A stretch of DNA of 64,000 bases from assembly GCA_009746045.1 (NCBI GenBank), contig RPFO01000165.1, positions 124,001 to 188,000 on the forward strand, read 5' to 3'. How positions within the stretch are numbered: the first letter of the stretch is position 1; each line of letters opens with the position of its first letter. Below are positions 31,054 through 43,004 of this stretch, piece by piece. The position numbers were made by a program, and so were the translations under genes. Under the pieces are notes generated by a model, which saw only the letters and a program-made list of their open reading frames with translations, was not told the origin of the DNA and searched no databases. The stretch is from Mesostigma viride. Its lineage: Eukaryota > Streptophyta > Mesostigmatophyceae > Mesostigmatales > Mesostigmataceae.

Positions 31054-32235
31054 TTAAACACTGAAAAGCGGACTGACACTCACTACTCCAGATAAAGGGG
31101 ATATCTTTGATGAATGATTGATAGGGGCTGCTATAGTTGCGAAACGAGGGATAAAACGCCTATAGTAAGAGGCGATCCCTAAGAAACTTCGTACACTTTT
31201 AACGTCGGTAGGAGTAGGCCATTCCTGAATTGACTTAGTTTTATCCGGGTCGGTAGCGACACCGGCATCTGACAAAACATGTCCTAAAAATGGTACACTC
31301 CTACCAGAACGAACTTTAGCACGGCGAGCCCACAAGGAATTGTCAGACATTATTTCTAAGACTTTCTTTAAATCACGTAGGTGCGTTTCAAAATCAGGGG
31401 AGTAAATAAGGATGTCATCTAAGTAAGCCTGAGCACAAGAACGATCGTGCTCAGCTAAAGAAACAGAGGAGAAGGAAGGATCCTTTAAATCAGAGGACAC
31501 TTGGGGAAGGTGAGAATTACCCATAACAGGTCTAAGCATGCACTTCATTCATCAACATTTGAAAAGAGGCAGGAGAATTACAGAGTCCCATAGCCGCTAC
31601 TCTAAACTGATAATGACCAAAAGGGGTAGCAAAGGCGGTTTTATGGCAATCCTCCGGCGCTATACGCAGTTGCCAAAAACCATCCGCACAATCCAGTACA
31701 GTGAAACAGGTAGAACCTTTAACCTTATTAAATATATCATCAATACGAGGTAGAGGGTATTTAGACTTCACAGTGATATCATTTAACTTCCTATAATCAG
31801 TAACTAAGCGAAACTTGCCATTTGGCTTAGGGACTAACAGGACACCAGCTGAGTACGGGGAGTTACTAGGCTCTATCAATCCTGCTTCTAATAGTGACAC
31901 TAAAATCTGTTTTAGTTCCTTTAACTCGGTAGGGCCCATTCTATACATCGGAGAGTGCGTAGGAACTGCACCGTCCTTAATAACTACACGGTGTAAAACA
32001 GAACGAGGAGGAGGATAAGAAGGAGTCTTTTCTTCAAAAACTTTGGAGGAATCTATCACAGCCATGTATCTTACTATTTCGTTTTCAGTAAATCCCACCC
32101 CTATTGTATCCACTGTGTTCACGTCTATATCCACACTATTATTAGGGATAGGTATCTCCTGTACTTCTAACTGAAGGAACATACATAATAAATAGCCATA
32201 TTTCTTTAGTTCAGATCGCAACTCATCATTGGACA
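31054..32235 (-). CDS. Gypsy reverse transcriptase (two frames)
   Basis: Frame 32236-31532 carries VLVPKPNGKFRLVTDYRKLN, FTVLDCADGFWQLRI and FRVAAMGLCNSPASFQ. Frame 31548-31054 carries the catalytic AYLDDILIYS, PFLGHVLSDAGV and VRSFLGIASYYRRFIP. This is a standard RVT_1 Ty3/gypsy RT. A frame change between 31548 and 31532, just before the catalytic motif, breaks the protein. At 32236-32239 the frame meets the TTAA target of element X. Read across the empty site, it would join sequence from 36560 upward. Confidence 0.92.
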
Positions 32236-32382
32236 TTAACCCTTAAACCGTACTCGGTTCGTTTTAGTGGACTGAGTTTTTCTCAGTCCTATTAAACGGA
32301 CCGAGTTTGTGGCAGAACTAGCTATAATTCTAGCAAACTTTTGAATATTCTGTTTGGACCAGCTTCGAGATCTAGATTTGTA

Positions 32383-32507
32383 CAGTCATTCCCGCGTTAA
32401 GTTGCGTTTCTTAAGGTTGCGTTCCCGCGTTAAGTTGCGGCGTCGAAGTTTGGGGGGCGACCGCAACTTAAGCAAGGAGGCCATCGCAACTTAACGCGGC
32501 AATGACT
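32383..32507. mobile_element. Small hairpin MITE inside X
   Basis: Termini cagtcattcccgcgttaag and the inverse cttaacgcggcaatgact form about 24-bp inverted repeats around a 75-bp core. A related partial copy lies at 33211-33289. Confidence 0.75.
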
Positions 32508-33210
32508 CGATTTGTAGGTGTCGGGCCATTTTTGGCCGCACAGGGGGCCATTTTTTGCCAAGTCCGGACCCGCTACGTGATTTTAGGCGGCAAAATACGC
32601 AAGCCCCCGCACTGGCGCGCAAATTTCCCCGCCTGCTGGCTTAGTAGGTGTAAAGCGCGAATGCACTGAACCTTACAAACTCAGTTTTGCAGCCTGCGGG
32701 CTGCGGTCATAAGAATCCACGACCATGCAGGGTATTACATAATTGAGACATCTTGCCGGAAATTACCACCATCATGCCGAATGCCGCACGGCACCACATA
32801 AGGGCAAAGACAAGGTCGTTGAGGCCACAGGCAGTCTCGCTGCATGTGGCCTCCATGTTGTTATTATTCTTTACATGCACTGCAGGCCATTGACAGTAAA
32901 TGAAGCTTCCCTCACGACTGTTCCCATGTTTTGTCACAGTCAAACGTGAAGCCGGCTGGCAACTAAGTAACCCGCCAAAAAGAGAGCCGAAGTCAGAGGG
33001 TTAAAACACACATTTGTGTTACAAAATGCAGGCACTGCGTGGCTGCCCACGGCGTGTTTTGCAGCCCGCCTTTGTCCAAAATACTATCTGGCCTGGAAAA
33101 TGGACTTTGGCCGGCTTTGACGCTGCAGATGGATCGGGCTTGACGAGAGCTGTCGAATGCCGTATAGAAGTCCGTCAGAGGAGGAGGTGGTGGGCTGCTA
33201 GCCTAATTCT

Positions 33211-33289
33211 ACCGTTAAGTTGCGTTCCCGCGTTAAGTTGCGGCGCCAAATTTTAGGGGGCGATCGCAACTTAACGCGGGAATGACTGT
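33211..33289. mobile_element. Partial second copy of the hairpin MITE
   Basis: Shares cgcgttaagttgcggcg and cgcaacttaacgcgggaat with 32383-32507 but lacks the left terminal cagtcattc, so it is truncated. Confidence 0.65.
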
Positions 33290-34845
33290 ACTTTCACGTA
33301 CACCCCTGGTTTGCTACTTTTGGACACCTGGACAGGGACCTATGGTCAAGGAAAGTAGGGGGGGTACCATGGCCAAACGAGGACGACGTGAATAAAAATT
33401 ATTCACGTCCGCGGCTATGGTGGCACAAACAACTGACTGGGGCGAGAGCATGGCTTGACGTATTCGACTGAAACTTTGTAGGCATCATCCCTAGGTCTTG
33501 TAAATGCTATTTGCGTAGCCATGCAACATTTACAAATGCCTAGATATGTCTCGAGGTTATGTGGCGGCGCAGCAAATCGCGTGAGCAGCCAGGCGATGAC
33601 AGTGCAAGCTGTACTTGTTGCTCGGCAGAAAATGTTCGGATTTTTGCGTATGGATGAGTTAGTTACGTCGTTCCTAGCACAGTTGACCATCAATGGCGGC
33701 CAGGACATGCTTGCGGCTACGTTCGTCGGGTGGGCGTGCTAGCTCCTGCAAACAAGGTAATCTGCGGTTTCGACCAGGTACGTTTTAGCCTTTTATCATG
33801 TCTCAGTGACCGCGCATGTGTCATATATTGTTTCGATACCAGACTCGGGGCTATAATCGAAGCTTTATGACTGTCTTTTTGTTGTTTTATTGCTTCTGTG
33901 CATAGGCTTGTGATGGTTGGGTAGTAATGTTACCTCGGCCAGATTTTGGACGAGTTTTGGCTGCTTTTAGCGTATGCTACAACATGAATGTCGGTATAAC
34001 GACAGATATCGTTTGTAATAATGTTCAGTGTGATGATACGATGCTTTCCGTTGCTTAAACAACTCAGGACGAGTGTTTTTCTGCCCAGTTCTAGGCATGC
34101 ATGCTGGCCAAGTCCGCCTTCTTTTTGTGTGTTTGCTGTGTGTTAGAGACATAGAGATGCCTGGGATCTGCTTGCATTTAAGCATCAGCAAGTTGCTAAT
34201 TTTGTTTCTTTCCTTTTTCCTTGTATTTTGAAGTTGTTTGTAGCGTATAGGGTACGTTGGTAATAAGCTCCTTGCATGTGCCTTCTACGCGTGCTTTCTG
34301 CCCAATGGCACTAGATTTACAGTATTATATAGCATGAGCTGCTGTTTTATATGCTGGAAATGTGTTGGAGGATGCATGTGTGGCCAGCTATGATGTTTTA
34401 TGCCACATTGGGATAGGAAACCAAAACGGTAGTGCTAGCCACCCCCCCAAAAAAAACTCAGTCCTATTAAACGGACTGAGCTATTTTGGGATTTTTGCTA
34501 GCTAGCTTGTGCAGTTCTGTAGCATGTCATGTTGTGAATGCATTGATGGCATGCCTGTGATATAAAGTAACTGCCTTTGAAATTCCAGGGCCTATATATT
34601 TGTGTAAGTGGTCCATATTGCATGATGTATGTCTCAAACCCCATTTTTCCGTACCCCCCTGGGGTTGGTGCTATTTATAGCACCCAAAAGTCATAGATAT
34701 GGGACCGGTGACATGTCCCCAAAGAAATTCAACATAAATGCATGCTTGGTACCAAGGGGTGGCCAGAAATTGTTTTTAGGCCATACACAACAAATGTGCA
34801 AAGATGTGCAACTCAGTCCGTTTTTTAGGACTGAGTTGCTACGGT
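33290..34845. other. Interior of element X: no gene seen
   Basis: Only short frames without protein-family motifs. It includes a further copy of the actcagtccnnnnnnaaacggactgag-type hairpin phrase at about 34458-34483. Confidence 0.5.
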
Positions 34846-36552
34846 TTAACCCCTAAATGGTCTGGCTGCCGATTTTCCGCCTAAAACTGAGTTACAGCCG
34901 ACACGTCGGCCCCTTCTCGGGGGACCAAATGCCGCGAAAACTATTGAGAATTAGGAAAAGTTTAGCTGAGAAGATCGAAAGTTTATAATTTTCCTCACAG
35001 CATGGTACTAGGGTTTGCATACTTCTGACAAAGTTATAGAGGTGTTCTGGCCGGTCAAAGTACAAGGGGTCAGGGTACTTTTTCACGTACAACGTGCATT
35101 CCGGAAAACGACGACCTGGCCATGGCGGCTTGCGCCCACGCATGGCATTTACGTTTTCGTTCGAATTTTCTGACCAAACTTAGGAAATTGATTTTATACG
35201 TCCTAAAGATCACACAGGCCAATTTTTGGTTCGCGGGAATGCCATTTGATAGGTGTCGGCAGCGTTCTTGCTGGAAAAAACTGCGATCAGGCCGGACGAT
35301 AGAAACGTTGACAGCAATACCTTTCCGGCGTATTTTAAAGGATATATTGGTTTCTTTGTACTTTTTATGATACATAGTAGTCGTAAACGTGCAAGGGTGG
35401 CCAGAAATCGCCGAATCCAGCGACCATGCTGCACAACTTTGGTGTGCCGAAATGCGCCATTTTGCGGCCACCGCCTGGGCCAAGGTAACGCCATCCATGC
35501 CTGGTAAAGCTTCAGCATCGTTTTCCTATCGATGTTTGACGTTTATATATACGTTCTAGCTTGTGTAGCACATTCTTTTTGCATTATTCATGCTCTTTCT
35601 TGACCCTGGCCTGGCCCCTTTCTAAAACACCCTTCTTAGATGCTTCCCTCAGTCAGTTGACCTGCCACAGTGTGATGGTGATAAGTTTTAGATGCTGTAT
35701 GGGTTTGAATACCTCCATATATGTTTGTTATACATTTCCCACACACATATTGCATGAGTGTGAAGCAGTTGGCTGGTCTCTGTGGCATCATCAAGCATGT
35801 AACCGGTGAGTAGAAGCTTCCCATTGTCAGCATGTGCCACCAGGTGTGCTGGCCATCACCTGGCAAGCTATAGCAGCTTAGGCCTAGTTTATCCTTGCTA
35901 GGGCAAGCTGAAATAGGCTTAAAATCACTAGTTTGTTGGTGGCTGCCTCCTAGAATGCATGCCTTACGTAGGGTATCCGTACCACGTTACCTACGTGCAT
36001 GGACAAGGTGGCACCTGCACATAGGTGCCATGTAAGGGCAGTGTGATGATGCAGTTATGTTTCCCCATCATTGTGGAAGGGAAATGTATTGTGTGGCATG
36101 GTTGGGGGCCATATTAGTAGGTATTAGTAGGTAGTATGCCCACTCCTACCCCCTTGGTTGCTTTTTACCAACGGTACCCCTATGGGCTGTACTGGGTGTA
36201 ACTGCTGGCATACCCACCCAAATGATGACCCCAATGGCTCAAACTGTTCAGCAACTAATTGTTTATCATCCCTGAAGTGGTAGGTGCCTAGCTCTTACAA
36301 CATAATTCAAAATGCACATTCTACCAAAAATGAAAACGCTCGTCTTGACCCCCCTGACTTTGACGGCAGTTATACATGGCCTACCCTGCATATATGTAAG
36401 GTTGTGATATACCAACCCGAAGGGCAACTCATGGACATGCTTGGCCCCCAAGGACAGCCATTGGATATGGGTGGGTTGGATGGCATCTGGTTTGCAAAAT
36501 TGTGAAGTTACAGCCGATGCATCGGCAGTATTTCTGCCCATTTAGGGGTTAA
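34846..36552. mobile_element. TTAA element Y nested in the right terminus of X
   Basis: The body 34850-36548 (1,699 bp) is bracketed by TTAA (34846-34849 and 36549-36552). TIRs are CCCCTAAATGG/CCATTTAGGGG. Subterminal palindromes are gccgacacgtcggc (about 34898) and gccgatgcatcggc (about 36514). It occupies the TTAA inside X's own terminal ACGGTTTAAGGG. No ORF with recognisable motifs. Confidence 0.85.
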
Positions 36553-36559
36553 GGGTTAA

Positions 36560-37044
36560 TACTTCAGGTATAGGTCTTACAGGAGGATCAACAGGTGTAG
36601 GAGGAGTAATATCTACCAAGGATAATTTTTCTACTCTATAATGACGTTAACCCAGTAAGAGCTATCTGGAAACCAAATGACCATGGTATCATAATTAATA
36701 GTAATCTTATTATCCTGGTGCCAATCTAATCCTAGTAATACATCAGCGACATCAGCGGTAGTGATAGGGCCTATAGTGGCCGTCAGGTTGACAGTACGTC
36801 CTTGTATGACCAGGGGAAGGGACACCGTACCCAGGGAATGACTGGTGCGACCGTCAGCATAATGGACAGTGACAGGCTTGGTGTGAGGGATAGGGACTAG
36901 TCCTAAACGCCTAACTAGGGCCTCGCTCACAAAGGAGCTAGCCGCACCGCTATCCACTAACACAGAGACATTCAAAAGTTCATCAGCATGCAAGAAGGGG
37001 TCTACAACAGTGTGGGGAACGGTTAAGCCACCATTCAAAAACAT
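36560..37044 (-). CDS. Gypsy aspartic protease
   Basis: The frame 37044-36631 encodes a retropepsin: VSVLVDSGAASSFVSEAL (catalytic DSGA), a flap-region ADGRTSHSLG, and VADVLLGLDWHQDNK (the ILG.DWL-like end). It cleaves the Gag-Pol polyprotein. A stop at 36631 and a neighbouring frame leading into RT at 36559 suggest a frameshift-type PR/RT junction. The closing block VIWFPDSSYW is shared with the degenerate copy at about 61.8 kb. Confidence 0.9.
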
Positions 37045-37173
37045 AAGAGGACGGACACGTAGTGGTAGGGATGATTCAGCTCCTACAGAAGTTATAAAAA
37101 CAGGCAGGCAAAAATTATTATCTGGGGTACTATCTAAGGACCTGTCCAGGTAGTTTACCCCCGGCTGACAGGC

Positions 37174-38812
37174 CTACTGTTCCCCCTCCCCCCCCAAATC
37201 CATAGGGACTAACCCCGAAGAAGACCCTGGCGAAAAAGCCACTGCTGGAGGGTCACGAGGGAGCGAAGAGGGTGCAGGAGCCTGATTATCATAGGGGAAC
37301 CCTGAGGGTCCTGTCTGCACAGCATTCAGCCTACTAGGGGTAGCTGAGGGAATGCGTCCTGGAGTGGGACGAATAGGAGCACACTGAGGGGTACGAGGAG
37401 GGCGAGCATCGGGATGAGCCCCGGAAAGGAACTTGGGGCACTCACGTTTAAGATGACCTACTTCCTTACAATGATAGCATGTGATATGAGAGACATCCAG
37501 AGCCGAAAGGTCAGTAACGCAAATGTCTAATTCTTCTACATAGGAGTTCTCCTCCTCAGGAGTAAGGCTAATGTTATTAATACGGGAACGGGTAGGAAGA
37601 GAAGGGGTGGTGAAGAAATCTGCTACTCGTAAGAGATGCTGGCGCACATGCTTGAGGGGTAGATCAGTAAAACGGTAGGCAGAGAACTGGCGCTTTACCT
37701 CACGTAATAAGGGTCTACTGAGGCCTTGTAGGAAACGAGCACGTACTTCTGCGCCCGACAAATCCCTAATTCGTACCATCTGTGCATCAAATTCTTTCAT
37801 ATTTTCCCTAAACGGCTTAGTACCCTGCTGCAAAGTACCAAAGGATAATCTATCCTGCCAATCTGCATCAGGAGGAACTAAATGGTTCTCTAACCGCTTA
37901 AACAATTCTGCTACTGAGTTAGGGTAGGCATGAGAGGCCAAGGATTCACACTGAATGAGGTTAGCAAGCTCAGGGGTAATACAGGTAGTAAGATAGTGAG
38001 GGACTACTACAGCATCAGAGAGACGCCATCTATTATGATTTTGCCACGACTCTGTGTTCTGGGTAAGCAACATAATAAAAGTGAAAAACTGTTGAGGGGT
38101 AGACTTGACATCCAACTTGGGAAGGTTAGCAAAGAGGGGAAGAGCAGGGGGCTTAGGGGGATTGGAAGGGTCAGATTTACCCATAGGACCACTGTCTTCC
38201 ACCGCTACATACGAGGGATAGAAAGAAGGAAGAGGAAAGGTTTTGGATAGGGGTCTAGAAGGGGCCACCGTTTCAGGATGGTGCCCATAGGAGAAGGGAA
38301 CAGTATATTGTTCACGAAGGGAGGAGTAGGCAAAATGATCATAATTTCTGTCATCCAGAGGCATGGTGCTGAAATCACTATTAACTTCTAACTCAGCCAC
38401 ACGGGTAGGGACCTGGGCAGCCTCGTAGGCCGTGTCAGGGTAGGACCAAGAAGCAGGAGGATAAAAGGGGACTGCACTAGGGCGACCAGAAGGGCCAACA
38501 GGGGCAGAGGTACGACCCGTGTTATAAGCAGGGATGGAAGGCACAGGGTGAGGAGGAGGCCTAGAAGCATTGTCAGTGAGTGAGGACCTGATTGAGGGTT
38601 GAGCCAAGGTTGCAGGAGGGGCAGGGGCCCGGTTCAGGGTAAAAGAGGGGTCATCACTAAATCTGACACGTTGTTCAAAGGTAGGTGGGGTAAGAGTGGG
38701 ACGACGGCGACCACCTGTAGTAGGAGAAGGAGGTGAGGTACGCAAGTTACCTTGTGGAGTGAGATGGTGCACCGTTTCCAAGGAGTCCCGTCTGTTTCCA
38801 CGAGTGTTGTTG

Positions 38813-38874
<62 letters not shown>

Positions 38875-38913
38875 GGTAGGTATAGGCGACATATCTCCAC
38901 CCACCGGATCCAT
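37174..38913 (-). CDS. Gypsy GAG with long polyasparagine tract
   Basis: The ATG at 38913 (MDPVGGDMSP) is preferred over the upstream one at 38940. A tract of about two dozen Asn follows at once. Then come a Pro-rich region, the retrotrans_gag helical core (QQFFTFIMLLTQN, PHYLTTCITPELANLIQCE, QDRLSFGTLQQGTKPF, VRARFLQGLSRPLLREV) and a CCHC knuckle (CYHCKEVGHLKREC, about 37440-37482). Its length of 580 codons is ordinary for gypsy GAG with extended ends. The frame looks intact. Confidence 0.92.
38805..38873 (+). repeat. (ATT)n microsatellite coding for polyasparagine in GAG
   Basis: About 20 uninterrupted ATT triplets, read as AAT (Asn) on the minus strand near the GAG N terminus. Confidence 0.97.
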
Positions 38914-39203
38914 GTTTAATTTAATTAGAAAGGAAAACAATAAAAGTTGCCTTAAGGGGACGTGGCGCGCCGAATATTTTCCGCGCCAAAAAATTCGCGG
39001 TACCGTCCGTACGGTGTATAATGTGTGCCCGGACCGAAAAGGATAGGAATCTAAATTGAAACAATGAAGGCAAAAGGAAAAACCTTTAATGTCTCAAGCA
39101 AGAAAACAATTAAAATCAATCCTTTTTAACCACAGTAATGGATAGGGAACCAAACTCTAAGGTGAGAGGAGTATCTGAGCTAGATGAGGATGCATCCCGT
39201 CTA
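38914..39203 (-). other. Leader between hybrid-binding ORF and gypsy GAG
   Basis: No ORF or LTR recognised. Probably the intergenic or leader region of the gypsy element. Confidence 0.3.
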
Positions 39204-39379
39204 CTAAGGGGGAGAAGAAGGAGGGGTAGCAAAGACTAGAGATTCCACGGGAGGACAACCATGAGGAATAGAGCGTACGTGTAGGCCTAAATCTGATTCA
39301 CTATGGTCTATAAGGAACTGCTGAGCTTCTTCAAAGGTCACAAATTTCTTATACCTAACTACGTTATATATACGGTTCT

Positions 39380-40860
39380 TGCTCCACTCCGTGCCGCGCT
39401 GCCCGTTGTGCCGGGCTGTTGTGCCGCCCCCTGGGACTGCGCTTCCTCTCGGCCCGCCCCCGTTCTCGCTGGGTCCCCTGCCGGGTCCCCACCGGGCCCC
39501 GGGGCCAGCTGCCTCCCCGACCCCTCGGCCGCCGCCCCCGGCCTCGTTGCCGGGGCCTGGGGTGGTCGCGGGCGCGCTGGCGAGTCCCCCTGGGAGGGGC
39601 GCCGGCGTTCTCGATCCCCCTCCGCTGGGGGTCTCCCCGGTGGGCACTGCCTCCTCCGTGGCCCCGGCGGGCCTGCCGGGCGCTGGTCGGGTCGTGGTGC
39701 GCGCGCCTGCCGGCCCGGCTGGGGAGACGCCGCAGGCCCCACGTCCTGCCTTTGCTGGCGCCGCTCCCCGCCACTCAGCGCCCGCCGACGGCCTTCACCG
39801 GTGTGCCGTGCTGCTTCCCACGGGGTCCCCGTGTGCGGGTGTGTTCCACAACCGTAACCTCCTCTGCCAGCACCTTCGCGCTGTGCACCCCGATCTCGGC
39901 GCGGCGGATCTGCAGGCCATGAGCTGTTACCGGTGCCCGGAAGCTCACTGCCAGCGGGTGTACTCCATTCACGGGCGCGCTCAGCACGCGCGCGCCTGTG
40001 TTGCTCAACGGCCCCTCAACCGGCCAGCAGTCCCGGCCCCCTCCCCCCCTCCCGCCTCGGCTCCCACCGGCTCCCAGCCCCCGCCGCCCGACTACTCGGC
40101 CAGTTGGCGTTGGCTTGACACGGTTCCCTGGGATGCATGCGCCATCAACCCGACGTCTACCCTGACCGACCTCCCCCACCGCGCGCGTAGCCTTTTCGCG
40201 CAATGTGCAATCGTTTCTCTCCGGCGCATGCACGCCGCTCCGGACGACCCGCTGGGCTTTAAACTGCACATGGTGACCCCCCGCCTGCTCCTCACCCCTC
40301 TCGGGCGTGGTGTGCGCGGCCTCCAGGGTGCGGTTATTGCCCGTTGCCGACGCTTTCTGCAGGGGGACTGGGAGGGGCTGTTTGGCGTGCCGCCCCCGCG
40401 CACGGCCCGGCTGTCGGGGGAGGTCAACTTCGAGCGGGTGGCCGCCGACGTCATCCGCCTCGTCCGCGAGGGGCAGCTCAGCCGGGCCATGACCCGCTTG
40501 GAAATGGCCAAGCTCGCCCCCGCCAATGCGGCTACCCTGGCGGCCTTGGAGGCTCTTCACCCTGCGGAGCCCGGATTCCAGCTGCCCGTGCCGGACCCCC
40601 TGCCGGCCCCCCTCCGGCTGGACCGCGACTGCTTCCTGGAGGTGATGCGTGCGGTCCCGCGGGCTTCCTCTACCGGGCCGTCGGGCTGGCGCTACGAGCA
40701 CTTGGAGGTCCTGGTGGGGCATGGGGGCGAGGACATTCTCTTTGACACCCTCATTGACCTGGCGGCTGGTCGCGTTCCTCCCGCTGCGCGCGAGTGGTTA
40801 GCGGGCGCTCGCCTCCTCGCTCTGCTCAAGGGTGTCTTGCCCCCCCCGAGGGCAAGGTGC
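39380..40860 (+). CDS. R2-like LINE: N-terminal zinc fingers and start of RT (first frame)
   Basis: Open from the insertion junction. A Pro/Gly/Ala-rich stretch is followed by two zinc-finger-like clusters (CAGVFHNRNLLCQHLRAVH at about 39830-39890 and CPEAHC...H...HARAC). Such fingers bind target DNA in R2-type elements. An RT fingers motif follows (TGPSGWRYEHLEVL, about 40673-40715). The frame leaves homology at a run of eight C (about 40841-40848) after LLALLKGVLP. Confidence 0.85.
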
Positions 40861-43004
40861 GCCCGATCGCCTGCGGTGAGGTGCTCCGCAAGCTCGTGGG
40901 CAAAGTGATCTGCCGCCAAAAGGCGCCCGAGCTCCGTGCCTTTTTCTGCCCGCCCCTCGCAGCGGGTGAGACCTCGGTGGCGGCCCAGCTGGGGGTGACG
41001 ACTCCAGGCGGGGCGGATATCCTCATCCATTCGGTGCAGGCCTACCTCGAGGCCCACCCCACCCACGCTGTCGTCAAGGTCGACTGCCACAACGCGTTCA
41101 ACAGTCTGTCCCGCGCCAGCATGTTTGCGGCCGTCATGGAGTCCTTCGAGGACTTGTACGCTTGGACAGCCGTGTGCTACGGCCAGCCCGGCCAACTGGT
41201 TCACATCATGGAGGACGGCACTCGCGGCGGCCTGCTGTCGCGGTCGGGCACCCAGCAAGGGGACCCCCTGGGACCCCTGTACTTTGCCGCCCCCCTCCAG
41301 GGTTGCCTCCAAGCGGTCCATGCTGCCCACCCGGCGGTCGCTATTCAGGCCTACTTGGATGATATCTACCTTCTGGGCCCTGTGCCGGACACCACCGCGG
41401 CTCTGCTGGCACTGCAGACCGCGGTGGCCGACATCAACCTCCAGTTGACCCTTGCCAAGTGCGCGGTGTACTCGCCCCAAGGTGATTGCTCCGGCTTTCC
41501 GCCCCAGCTCTTGGGCCGGGACGAGCGCCTCCATGGGTTGGATGTCCTCGGCGTTCCGGTTGGCGACCCCGCGTTTGTCATCGATGCTCTGCGGGCCGCC
41601 CTCGAGGCACGCACTGAGGTACTGCCCTTGATTGCGCGCCTTCATGATTCGCAGACCAAGGGTCTGCTTCTGTGGTTTTGCGCTCACCCTCGCGTCGTTC
41701 ACTGGCTCCGGGGCGCTCTTCCGTCTCAGGTCCGGCTGGCCGCCGAGGGCCACGACGAACGCATCCAGTCGGCCTTGGCGCAGCTGGTCCCGGGCCCCGA
41801 CCTCCCGCCACATGCTATTCGCATTGCCTCCCTGCCTGCACGGATGGGTGGCTGCGGTCTGACTCGTGCCGCCCGGCTGGCCCCAGCAGCCTTTTTGGGC
41901 TCCGTCGCTCAGTCGTGGGCGGAAAGCTGCCGGCTCCTGCCCCTTTTGGCAACGGCAGCGCCTGACCTCCTGGACCCCAGCAGCCCTTTGCCCTTCGTCA
42001 CCGCCATCCAGGAGGCCTATGCTGAGATCCAGCAGGCCTGTTCTCCCGTCCGTGCCGCTCAGGCGGTACAGCGCCACCTCCCTCGCGGCACTCCCTCGGT
42101 CGCCTCCGTTCAATCTCCCGCCGCATTCCCTGCTCGCGTCATCGATAAACACCAGAAAACCTACGCGGGTATTCTGCACACGGCTGATTGGATTGCTCTT
42201 TTCGCGGACCTCAACGCCCAGGGACGTGCGTGGCTGTTCTCGCTTTCCTTGCGGAGTGTGGGCTCGGCGTACCTTCGTGCTCTTCCCATGGCCCCCCCAT
42301 TCGCCTTGGCTCCCAGCCACTACTCGGTGGCGCTCCGGCACCAGCTATTTGCCCCGCAGCCTCTTGTTCCGGCCGGGCGGCCTTGTGGTAGCTGTGGGCA
42401 GCCGCTGGATCCCACGGGGACTCACTACCTTGCCTGCATGGGGGGCCAACAGAATCAGAATTGGTATTTGTATTTGCACACTGTCCTCCTGACGGTGGTG
42501 CTCGCCATGATTCGGTCGGTTTTCCCCCACGCGAACATCCGGTCCGAGGATGCGGATGGCGCTGCCTTCTATTCCCCCAACCACCGGCCTGACATCGTGG
42601 TGCTGGACTTTGAGGGGGGTGGCCGGCATCTGCTTATTGACGTTTCGGTGGCGCGGCCCTTGGCTCTTAGCCACGTGGCTGGGGCCTCCCTCACGGCAGG
42701 TTACACGGCGGACCGGGCGGAGCGGGCCAAGCTCCTGGCCTACGGCGACGTCGGGCACCATCGTGTGGTGCCCTTTGTCCTGGAGGAGTTTGGGGCCATG
42801 GGGCCCCTGACCTCCGCCTTCTTCAAGGAGTGTTGCCGGCTCCGGGAGGACCGGCTGGACCTGGAGGGCCAGCGGGCCCCATGGTCGGCGCGGACCTGGA
42901 CGTCATATTGGCGTCAGCGCTTGTCGGTGGCGCTGACTCGGGCCATGGCTGACATCATGCTCCGCCGTACGCGGGCTGATTTTGCGGTGCAGCAGGGCTA
43001 TTAG
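40850..43004 (+). CDS. R2-like LINE: reverse transcriptase and restriction-like endonuclease (second frame)
   Basis: Open from 40794; homology starts at GKVRPIACGEVLRKLVGK. RT motif A is VVKVDCHNAFNSL, motif B GTQQGDPLGPLYF and motif C AYLDDIYLLG. Near the C terminus is the CCHC motif CGSCG...GTHYLAC (about 42390-42440). It is followed by the PD-(D/E)XK-type nuclease signature RPDIVVLDF...LLIDVSV (about 42588-42655). This nuclease nicks the target to prime reverse transcription. The stop is TAG at 43002. Only a single-base change in the C run separates it from the first frame. Confidence 0.9.

Larger units (their letters stand above)
32236..36559. mobile_element. TTAA element X (piggyBac-like), inserted in gypsy pol
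   Basis: Flanked by TTAA at 32236-32239 and 36556-36559. The left terminus is CCCTTAAACCGTACTCGG (32240 on). The right terminus is the matching TACGGTTTAAGGG, itself split at its internal TTAA by element Y. Removing X and one TTAA leaves an open frame through the gypsy PR-RT junction. Subterminal hairpins are CTCAGTCC/GGACTGAG-type, near 32262-32340 and 34812-34837. No transposase was recognised, so it is non-autonomous as seen. Confidence 0.85.

Noticed and set aside
40692-42341. 549-codon minus-strand frame opposite the R2-like LINE
   Set aside because: It mirrors the RT coding strand and has no motif of its own.
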